Positions 45,908-53,256 of a DNA stretch of 64,000 nucleotides are shown piece after piece (the first letter of the stretch is position 1; every line of letters starts with the position of its first letter). A program made the translations under genes and the position numbers. Origin of the DNA: an uncultured Draconibacterium sp. (lineage in GTDB: Bacteria; Bacteroidota; Bacteroidia; Bacteroidales; Prolixibacteraceae); assembly GCF_963676815.1 (NCBI RefSeq), contig NZ_OY781365.1:2204501-2268500 (forward strand), read 5' to 3'. The notes below the pieces were generated by a model that made no database searches, was not told the DNA's origin, and saw only the letters and a list, made by a program, of their open reading frames with translations.

Positions 45908-46318
45908 ATGAAGAAGATCTTTCAAACAAAATTAAACGATACAAGTGTTCACTTTTCGCTGTTGCTGCTACGTTTGGCAACAGGAGGTTTTATGCTAACC
46001 CACGGATTCCCAAAATTACAGCGTCTGTTAGCCGGCGAAATGCAATTTGGCGATCCACTTGGATTAGGACCCGAAGTTTCATTGGTACTGGCCGTTTTTG
46101 CCGAGTTTGTATGTTCCATTCTTATCGTGCTTGGTTTAGGAACACGACTGGCCGTAATTCCATCAATTGTAACTATGGCCGTAGCAGCTTTTATTGCACA
46201 TGGTGCCGATCCGTTTGGCCGCAAAGAGTTGGCTTTACTGTACCTGGTGGGCTATATTGTTTTACTGCTGTCGGGTAGTGGAAAATTTTCGGTTGATCGT
46301 TTCATCAGCCGAAAGTAA
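45908..46318 (+). CDS. DoxX family membrane protein
   Basis: A 136-residue integral membrane protein from the ATG at 45908. Four hydrophobic helices are visible: LLLRLATGGFMLTHG, VSLVLAVFAEFVCSILIVLG, LAVIPSIVTMAVAAFIAHG and LALLYLVGYIVLLLSGSG. RLATGGFMLTHGFPKL and GRKELALLYL are family hallmarks. DoxX proteins are linked to redox or sulfur metabolism in some bacteria, but this member has no assigned role. It lies alone between a strong terminator and the second ECF locus, and has no evident tie to glycan use. Confidence 0.85.
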   Translation: MKKIFQTKLNDTSVHFSLLLLRLATGGFMLTHGFPKLQRLLAGEMQFGDPLGLGPEVSLVLAVFAEFVCSILIVLGLGTRLAVIPSIVTMAVAAFIAHGADPFGRKELALLYLVGYIVLLLSGSGKFSVDRFISRK

Positions 46319-46472
46319 AATCCATTTTCGATTTTATTATCCGGCTATTTCGTTCGTTAAAGCGTGGGATAGACACTTAGTTTATTTCTATTGCTTTCTC
46401 TTTATTTAATCTGTTTGTGGACTTATAAAGTTTGTAATTCATAAGTTTATATTTATTTTGCCGAAAGAACTT

Positions 46473-47066
46473 ATGGAGGAGAAACAGAAATACCTGCTGA
46501 AGAAGCTGAAGTCGGGGGACGAGGGAACCTATATTTCGCTTTTTGAAGAGTATTATGTTGGTTTGTGCGCTTACTCCAGAAGGTATGTGGGGAGAAAAGA
46601 TATTGCTGAAGACATTGTTTCCGAAACATTTTTCAAGATTTGGGAGAATCGGAAAAAACTGGAGATCACCGGATCGATAAAATCCTATTTATTTCAGGCG
46701 GTAGCGAACAATTCGTTACATCATTTGCGCAAACTAAAGAAAGAAGAGAAGCTTGATGATTATTTTTCGGGCACCGAAAGTGAGAATATCGGTTTTAAAG
46801 AAGTGGCGGAAAATATCACCGAAAATAGCCTTTTGATTAAGGAACTGCATTCAAGAATAGAAGAAGCTGTTAATCTTTTGCCGCCCCAGCAACAAACAGC
46901 TTTTCGTTTAAAAAGATTTGAGGGCAAAAAGAACAAAGAAATTGCAGACGAGATGGGACTGGCTGTAAAAACAGTTGAAATGCACCTTTCAAAAGCAGTG
47001 ATTTCATTACGGAAAAACTTACAAGATTACCTCCCGGCTTTTCTGCTTTTTATGCTGTTCAAGTAA
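46473..47066 (+). CDS. ECF RNA polymerase sigma-70 factor (locus 2)
   Basis: A 197-residue sigma factor from the ATG at 46473; a TTG at 46458 would add five residues. Region 2 is seen as LFEEYYVGLCAYSRRYVG and IAEDIVSETFFKIWENR, and region 4 as LLPPQQQTAFRLKRFEGKKNK and IADEMGLAVKTVEMHLSKA. The C-terminal LQDYLPAFLLFMLF is hydrophobic, as in many Bacteroidota ECF factors. The FecR partner follows by 75 bp. The 154-bp upstream gap has no clear promoter box. Confidence 0.92.
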   Translation: MEEKQKYLLKKLKSGDEGTYISLFEEYYVGLCAYSRRYVGRKDIAEDIVSETFFKIWENRKKLEITGSIKSYLFQAVANNSLHHLRKLKKEEKLDDYFSGTESENIGFKEVAENITENSLLIKELHSRIEEAVNLLPPQQQTAFRLKRFEGKKNKEIADEMGLAVKTVEMHLSKAVISLRKNLQDYLPAFLLFMLFK

Positions 47067-47141
47067 ATATTTCAAAAAAGTTTATCTTCCATACAGGGTT
47101 TTTTCATTTCAATGCATCATGGCAATAGAAACACAAAATTT

Positions 47142-48116
47142 ATGTTGGAAGAAAACATACATAATCTGATTATTCGTCTGTTTAGTGGAGAGGCAACTAC
47201 TAAAGAAAAAGCATCGGTGCATCATTGGATCAACGAATCTGATGAAAATCGGGAAATGTATGCTGATTTGCAGGAAATCTGGTTAGCAACCGGAGACCAA
47301 AACGAGTACAACACCGAAAAAGCCATCCTTAAATTCAAGAATGAAATCCATCAAGAACAGAAAAAAAGCTTTAGGATTGGTGAAGTTTTAAAATACGCTG
47401 CCATTGCGATACTGCTTATTTCTCTGCCATTTATTTATTTCCTCGGTAAACAACAAAACGTTAGCGAACCAACATTCACAACCATAACTTGTGCATTGGG
47501 TGACAAGTCAACTGTGACACTGCCCGATGGCTCGTTGGTTTATCTGAATTCAGGAAGCGAATTGCGTTTCAACAATAACTTTCAGCAGGATTATCGCGAA
47601 GTGGAAATTGAAGGTGAAGCCTATTTTAAAGTGGAAAAGAATAAGGAGATTCCATTTCGGGTTGAAGCCGGCGAAATTACTGTGCAGGTGTTGGGCACCG
47701 AATTCAATTTAAAAGCATATCCCGAAGAAAATACCATATCAACCACTTTAGTTGAAGGAAGTGTGCAGATTAACAGCACTTCTCAGCAAGCGATAATGAA
47801 GCCAAATCAGAAAATTGTTTTCGATAAGGAAAGCAGTAAAATGACACTTCAAAATTTGAAAGATGTTGATCCTGAAACCGAATGGAAAGAAGGAAGATTG
47901 GTGTTCAGAAATGAATCGCTGGGCGATTTGGAACTAAAGCTGGAACGTTGGTTTGATGTTGATATCGAATTTAGCGACAATGAAGTAAAGGCCAGGAGAT
48001 TTACAGGAATTTTGGAAAGAGAAAGTATTCTGGAAGCTTTGGCATATTTCAGTATTTCGGAAAGGGTTGGATATAATATAAACAATAATGAAATAACTTT
48101 TTACACTAAGAACTAA
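47142..48116 (+). CDS. FecR family anti-sigma factor (ECF locus 2)
   Basis: A 324-residue inner-membrane regulator from the ATG at 47142 (MLEENIHNLI); an in-frame ATG at 47112 adds ten residues. The N-terminal cytoplasmic domain contains FSGEATTKEKASVHHWIN. A membrane helix lies at about 88-107 (AAIAILLISLPFIYFLG). The FecR domain follows (about 120-215, STVTLPDGSLVYLNSGSELRF, IEGEAYFKVEKNKEIPFRVEA, VLGTEFNLKAYPEE) and then a C-terminal DUF4974 domain (VFRNESLGDLELKLERWFDVDIEF). It should bind the sigma factor upstream and the STN domain of SusC downstream. Confidence 0.93.
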   Translation: MLEENIHNLIIRLFSGEATTKEKASVHHWINESDENREMYADLQEIWLATGDQNEYNTEKAILKFKNEIHQEQKKSFRIGEVLKYAAIAILLISLPFIYFLGKQQNVSEPTFTTITCALGDKSTVTLPDGSLVYLNSGSELRFNNNFQQDYREVEIEGEAYFKVEKNKEIPFRVEAGEITVQVLGTEFNLKAYPEENTISTTLVEGSVQINSTSQQAIMKPNQKIVFDKESSKMTLQNLKDVDPETEWKEGRLVFRNESLGDLELKLERWFDVDIEFSDNEVKARRFTGILERESILEALAYFSISERVGYNINNNEITFYTKN

Positions 48117-48137
48117 AAGAGAGAATAGGAATGGTTT

Positions 48138-48170
48138 AAAAAAAAGAGGAAGTGTTCCCGCACCTCCCCT
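48138..48170 (-). terminator. Minus-strand terminator in the fecR-susC gap, antisense to susC
   Basis: Read on the minus strand, AGGGGAGGTG (48170-48161) pairs with CACTTCCTCT (48154-48145) through 10 bp with two G-U wobbles, loop CGGGAA, followed by eight T residues including the last stem base. On the plus-strand mRNA both wobbles become A-C mismatches, so the hairpin is stable only in the antisense RNA. No minus-strand gene lies near. Confidence 0.7.
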
Positions 48171-48201
48171 TAGTAAAAATTAAACCGAAGTTTAACTTTA
48201 A
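48138..48201 (-). ncRNA. Predicted cis-antisense RNA over the susC leader (locus 2)
   Basis: A perfect minus-strand -7 box TAAATTTG (48215-48208) overlaps the susC start codon and would start an RNA near 48201 that ends at the minus-strand terminator, about 64 nt, fully complementary to the susC leader. A -33 box is not evident. The layout resembles the cis-encoded antisense RNAs (DonS type) of Bacteroides ECF-controlled PULs. Prediction only. Confidence 0.4.
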
Positions 48202-48214
48202 GACAATCAAATTT

Positions 48215-51200
48215 ATGAATTTAAAACGAATTCTTTGGCCCTGCTATGGGCACAAAGTGAAAAAGTATGTACGAATTATGAAATTAACATGGTTTCTTGT
48301 TCTGGTCTTGACCTTACAAACCAATGCCAGCTTGTGGTCTCAAACCACCAAAATGGATGTTAATGTACAAAACACGACTCTTCTTGAGCTTTTTACACAC
48401 ATCGAAAAGAACAGCGAATACCGTTTTTTCTATAGCAACGACGAAGTTGATATAAATCAGCGGGTTACCTTGCATGCTGAGGACGAAGTTATTGGTGATA
48501 TTCTTAAATCAGTTTTCGCCGAGTTGCCATATTCTTTTAAAGAGCTGCAAAGCAATATGATATTGGTTGAGCTAAAAGAAGAGTCGGTAAAACCGGATGC
48601 GCAGCAAAATGGTGTGCGCGGATCGGTGAAAGATGAAGCCGGGCTGCCACTTCCGGGTGTAACGGTAATTGTAAAAGGAACTACAAACGGAACCGTGACA
48701 GACATCGACGGAAACTTCTCACTTTCGGGTGTTGATCAGGGAACAGTTCTCCAGATTTCGTTTGTGGGAATGCGCACCGTTGAACTTGAAGTAGGCGATA
48801 AAACGGTTTTCGATGTTACTATGACAGAAGAAAACATTGGTATCGACGAAGTTATTGCCATTGGTTACGGATCACAATCAAAAAGAAATATTACCGGTGC
48901 TGTTCAGAATTTAAGTACTGACGAAATTGCGGATATTCCAACAGCGCAACTTTCTCAAAAACTGCAAGGTAAACTGGCAGGTGTTCAAATCAATCAAACA
49001 TCAGGTATACCAGGACAAGGAATGTCGATCCGTATTCGTGGTCAGGCTTCTATTTCTGCAGGTAGCGATCCGCTTTACGTAGTTGATGGTTTCCCTATTA
49101 CAGGCGACATCTCGAATATTAACCCGGATGAAATTGAAAGTATTTCAGTTTTGAAAGATGCATCTTCAACTGCACTTTACGGATCGAGAGCTGCCAATGG
49201 AGTGGTAATGATTACTACAAAACAGGCAAAATTTGGCGAGTCGAAAGTAGACGTAAATGTGTACCAGGGACTTCAGCAAATTCCGGAATACCTGTTACCA
49301 GATATGATGGACGCCAGACAATTTGCCCAGTTTAAGAAAGAAATTCACGAAGAAAACGGTTGGGGAGTTCCTGAAATGTTCCAGAATCCGGAACAATATG
49401 GAAAAGGAACAGATTGGCTGGATGCCATTACCCGCACTGCTTTAATTCAGAACTACTCGGTACAATACAGTGCCAGCAAAGATAAATTTAAATCATCGGT
49501 TGTTGGTGGATTTTTCAGCCAGGAAGGTGTTTTGTTAAACTCAAAATTCAATCGTTTTTCACTGCGTGCCAACTCTGAATACCAGTTTAATGATCGTATT
49601 AAAGTGGGTGTAAACCTGTCGAATACTGTAACGCACAATAAAACTCCTTCGAGCGACGGTGTTTGGTACGAAACAGGTGGTATTTTGCAGGGTGCACTTT
49701 TAACTTCGCCATTGGCTCCTTATATTAACGAAGACGGATCAATTCCGATCAATTCCGGAGAATGGGGAAATGATTACGGTTCGCAACCAGGTCCAAACTG
49801 GTACAACCAGGTGCAGGTAGTAAAAAATACAGCTAAAAATATTGGTGTTTTGGCTAACGCTTTTGTTGAGATCGACTTGTTGAAAGGTTTAAAATACAAA
49901 TCTTCAGTAGGTGTTGATTTGGGAAGTAATGTTGCCGATTCATTCCGTCCTTCAACTGCAGGAGGAATTTTTGATCCTGGTAGTGCGACTGATTTCTCGC
50001 GTACTTCAGGTTCTCATTCCAATTCTTTCGGTTACTCGTGGTTGTGGGAAAATATCCTGACTTACAAAAAGAGTATCGACGATCATAACTTCGATGTTTT
50101 GGCCGGTTACTCATCGCAAAGTGCACACGGCGAAAGTGGAGTTATGTACGGATCAAGCTATCCCGACAATAACATTCAAACTTTAAATGTTGCAACAACT
50201 ATTACCGGATCAACCGATATTCAGGACTGGTCGCTGGTTTCGCTGATCAGCCGTGTAAACTACAATTACAAACAACGTTACCTGATTTCGTTGGCTTATC
50301 GTCGCGATGGTTCTTCAAAATTCGGTTCGGATAATCGTTGGGGAGATTTCCCTTCGGCATCGTTGGGTTGGGTTGCTTCTGAGGAAGAATTTATGTCTGT
50401 GGTTCCAAAAATGTCATTCCTGAAGTTACGCGCAAGTTATGGTGTAACCGGTAATAATAACATTGGTAACTACACACAATATGCAAGTATGGTAGCTACC
50501 AATTCGCCTATGAACAGCGTGCTTCAGAGCGGTAAAAGCTTAAATGGACTAAACAACAACGAACTGGGCTGGGAGAATACATCTGAGTTCGACGTTGGTT
50601 TCGATATCGGTTTCTTCAATAACCGCATTTACCTGATTTACGATTATTTCCACAGAAATACCGACAACCTGTTATATACGGTTGATATTCCTGTTTCTTC
50701 AGGTTTTAACAGCTTTACTACCAACATTGGCGAACTGGAATTTTGGGGACATGAATTTACTTTGAACACTAAAAACTTAACCGGCGACTTTAAATGGAGT
50801 ACCGATTTTAACATCTCTTTCAACCGTAATAAAGCGCTAAAATTAGGAACATCGAATGCTGCAATTTATGGCGAAAATACAATTACCGAAGTAGGTCAGC
50901 CAATTGGTCAACTTTACGCATTAAAGTGGGAAGGATTGTATTATACTCAGGAAGAAATTGATGAAGTTGGCAGAGATGGCGCCCAGGTAGGAACTGTAAA
51001 ATTTGCCGATAAAGATGGCGACGGTTGGGTGAATAACGACGACCGCGATAAATTTGTACTCGGAAGTTCTGCTCCTAAAGCAACTTACGGTATTACAAAC
51101 ACTTTTAGCTATAAAAATTTCGATCTTTCAATTGTTGGTCAGGGAGCTTTCGGCCACAAAATCTTCAACCATATCGAGCGATTTACAACTAACCTGGACG

Positions 51201-51571
51201 GTGCATTTAATGTGCTTGAAGCAGTAGATCGCAGATGGCGTTCGCCGGAAGATCCGGGTGATGGAATTTACGGTAAAGTAATCTCGGGAACAACAGGTTA
51301 CGAGCGCGACTGGATGAGCTCGAAATTCTTATACGATGCCAGCTATTTTGCTATTAAGAACATCACTTTAGGGTATCAGGTACCTTTTAAAAATTCAGGA
51401 ATTGTTAAGGGCTTACGCGTTTACGGAAGTATTCAACAGGCTTATGTTTTCACAAAGTATCCGGGTAATAACCCCGAGGTATCAGCAGCCGGTGGTTTGT
51501 ATGCCGGAAACGATAAAACTGCTTACCCGGTGCCAAGAACATTTACTTTGGGTCTTAACTTGAACTTATAA
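48215..51571 (+). CDS. SusC/RagA TonB-dependent transporter with STN domain (ECF locus 2)
   Basis: An 1118-residue transporter from the ATG at 48215; a GTG at 48152 is in frame but lies in the region of the antisense terminator. A long signal (about 1-45) precedes the STN domain (about 48-112, MDVNVQNTTLLELFTHIEKN), a carboxypeptidase-like domain (about 131-208, GVTVIVKGTTNGTVTDIDG), the plug (about 212-335, ALYGSRAANGVVMITTKQA) and the barrel ending PRTFTLGLNLNL. The STN domain links it to the FecR/ECF pair upstream. SusD follows by 7 bp. Confidence 0.94.
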   Translation: MNLKRILWPCYGHKVKKYVRIMKLTWFLVLVLTLQTNASLWSQTTKMDVNVQNTTLLELFTHIEKNSEYRFFYSNDEVDINQRVTLHAEDEVIGDILKSVFAELPYSFKELQSNMILVELKEESVKPDAQQNGVRGSVKDEAGLPLPGVTVIVKGTTNGTVTDIDGNFSLSGVDQGTVLQISFVGMRTVELEVGDKTVFDVTMTEENIGIDEVIAIGYGSQSKRNITGAVQNLSTDEIADIPTAQLSQKLQGKLAGVQINQTSGIPGQGMSIRIRGQASISAGSDPLYVVDGFPITGDISNINPDEIESISVLKDASSTALYGSRAANGVVMITTKQAKFGESKVDVNVYQGLQQIPEYLLPDMMDARQFAQFKKEIHEENGWGVPEMFQNPEQYGKGTDWLDAITRTALIQNYSVQYSASKDKFKSSVVGGFFSQEGVLLNSKFNRFSLRANSEYQFNDRIKVGVNLSNTVTHNKTPSSDGVWYETGGILQGALLTSPLAPYINEDGSIPINSGEWGNDYGSQPGPNWYNQVQVVKNTAKNIGVLANAFVEIDLLKGLKYKSSVGVDLGSNVADSFRPSTAGGIFDPGSATDFSRTSGSHSNSFGYSWLWENILTYKKSIDDHNFDVLAGYSSQSAHGESGVMYGSSYPDNNIQTLNVATTITGSTDIQDWSLVSLISRVNYNYKQRYLISLAYRRDGSSKFGSDNRWGDFPSASLGWVASEEEFMSVVPKMSFLKLRASYGVTGNNNIGNYTQYASMVATNSPMNSVLQSGKSLNGLNNNELGWENTSEFDVGFDIGFFNNRIYLIYDYFHRNTDNLLYTVDIPVSSGFNSFTTNIGELEFWGHEFTLNTKNLTGDFKWSTDFNISFNRNKALKLGTSNAAIYGENTITEVGQPIGQLYALKWEGLYYTQEEIDEVGRDGAQVGTVKFADKDGDGWVNNDDRDKFVLGSSAPKATYGITNTFSYKNFDLSIVGQGAFGHKIFNHIERFTTNLDGAFNVLEAVDRRWRSPEDPGDGIYGKVISGTTGYERDWMSSKFLYDASYFAIKNITLGYQVPFKNSGIVKGLRVYGSIQQAYVFTKYPGNNPEVSAAGGLYAGNDKTAYPVPRTFTLGLNLNL

Positions 51572-51578
51572 TCCTAAA

Positions 51579-53102
51579 ATGACTAGAAAGATGAAAAAAT
51601 ATAATTTAATATACTTGATAATTGCTGCCTTGCTTGGAGCAACTTCATGCAGCGACGACTTTTTAACGAACCTGCCGGAAACAGTTGTTTCGGCTGAGGA
51701 TTTTTACAAAACCGAATCAGATTACGCACAGGCCATTATTGGCGTTTATCAGCCGGTGCGCTCGCTTTATAACACAGGATTGGCCGGTTACGGCGCCTGG
51801 GCAATGGGCGAAATGCGATCAGATAATACCACATTTAGTTACAATATATCGAACCGTGGTTATGCCGACAGAGAATATGTTGATTTGTTTATTGATGATT
51901 CAAACGGCGGATCAACATCGAACAAATACAATAACAACTACTATATTATTGGAAGGGCTAACCAGATTTTAAGCCAGATTGATGACGCTGATATCAGTGA
52001 AGCTTCGAAAAATAATTATAAAGGGCAGGCTTTGTTTTTAAGAGCTTTTGCACATTTCGATTTGGTTCAGTATTTCGGCGATGTGCCGTTAATGACAGAG
52101 CCTGCAACAAGCTACGAGGAAACATTGAAAAACAGAACTCCTAAAGAGGAGGTGCTGGAGCAGATCATTGCTGATGCATCAGAGGCAGCCGGGTTATTGC
52201 CTGGTCCCGATGCACAAGCCGCTGGATATGTGGCAAATGGTGCAGCTTATACTTTGTTGGGTAATGCTTACCTGGTTATGGAAGATTGGGCAAATGCCGA
52301 AGCGGCTTTACGTAATGTTACCGGTTATTCATTGTTGTCGGATTATGCGGCAATTTTCGATCCAGGCAATAAAAACAATGCCGAGATGATTTTTGAAGTG
52401 CAGTTTACCGATGATCCAACAGCCGGAGCAGCAAGTAACTGGGCATACAATTTCTTGCCGATTTTAACCAATCCGGGTGTTATTCCCGGATTCCCAAGCG
52501 GAAGTACAAATAACTATGCGGGTTGGAACACGCCAACACCCGACCTGATTGCAGAATACGAAGAAGGTGATTTACGTTTGGATGCTTCAATCGGTTTCTA
52601 CACCGGCGAAGGTTATGTTGATCGTCCTTACGTAAAGAAATATGTACATGGTGCTCAAATTGCACCAAATACAAATAACGACTGGCCGGTTTATCGTTAC
52701 TCTGAGGTGCTGCTAATGTTGGCAGAGGCATTAAACGAACAAGGCGAAACCAGTGATGCGTTGACTTATCTGAATATGGTTCATGCACACCCTAGAACAG
52801 GATTGAGTGAGTTGTCAATAAGCAGCCAGTCGGAATTGAGAGAAGCGATTCAAAGGGAGCGTCAAATTGAGCTCGCTTTTGAGAACAAACGCTGGACTGA
52901 TTTGGTACGTTGGGGAATTGCCGTTGAGGTTATGAATGCTCAGGGAGCAAAAATCAAAGCAAATCCACAGGCGTATTATTATCCTGAAGGTGTTTCACCG
53001 ATCAACGAAGCTTACAACGTAACAAGCGATCGTTTGCTCTTCCCAATTCCTGAAAGAGAATTACGTTTGAATCCGGATATGGAGCAAAATCCGGGATATT
53101 AA
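51579..53102 (+). CDS. SusD/RagB family glycan-binding lipoprotein (ECF locus 2)
   Basis: A 507-residue lipoprotein (Cys24, GATSCSDDFL); the in-frame ATG at 51591 (MKKYNLIYL) is an equally good start. SusD features are FLTNLPETVVSAEDFYKTESD, RANQILSQIDDA, GQALFLRAFAHFDLVQYFGDVPL, RYSEVLLMLAEALNEQGE and IQRERQIELAFENKRWTDLVRWG, ending in LRLNPDMEQNPGY. It is the partner of the SusC just upstream. A strong terminator follows, 19 bp past the stop. Confidence 0.94.
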   Translation: MTRKMKKYNLIYLIIAALLGATSCSDDFLTNLPETVVSAEDFYKTESDYAQAIIGVYQPVRSLYNTGLAGYGAWAMGEMRSDNTTFSYNISNRGYADREYVDLFIDDSNGGSTSNKYNNNYYIIGRANQILSQIDDADISEASKNNYKGQALFLRAFAHFDLVQYFGDVPLMTEPATSYEETLKNRTPKEEVLEQIIADASEAAGLLPGPDAQAAGYVANGAAYTLLGNAYLVMEDWANAEAALRNVTGYSLLSDYAAIFDPGNKNNAEMIFEVQFTDDPTAGAASNWAYNFLPILTNPGVIPGFPSGSTNNYAGWNTPTPDLIAEYEEGDLRLDASIGFYTGEGYVDRPYVKKYVHGAQIAPNTNNDWPVYRYSEVLLMLAEALNEQGETSDALTYLNMVHAHPRTGLSELSISSQSELREAIQRERQIELAFENKRWTDLVRWGIAVEVMNAQGAKIKANPQAYYYPEGVSPINEAYNVTSDRLLFPIPERELRLNPDMEQNPGY

Positions 53103-53121
53103 TTTGTACGTCTAAAGTAGC

Positions 53122-53169
53122 GTAAGCAACCGGAGTATGACCGTATACGATGGTTGCTTACTTTATTTT
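53122..53169 (+). terminator. Terminator after SusD (ECF locus 2)
   Basis: GTAAGCAACC (53122-53131) pairs with GGTTGCTTAC (53152-53161), 10 bp perfect, 20-nt loop, followed by TTTATTTT. It separates the SusCD pair from the GH5 gene. Confidence 0.85.
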
Positions 53170-53256
53170 CTATAACATACCCTCCAAATTTTACCATCTA
53201 ATTTCGGCAGCGTACCACTAAGTTTTATGCTGCGTGTAATCTTTAAAATGGTACAA

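Noticed and set aside
48152..48214. Extended start of SusC at a GTG codon
   Set aside because: The added 21 residues are not signal-like and lie over the antisense hairpin. The ATG at 48215 begins a typical long SusC signal.
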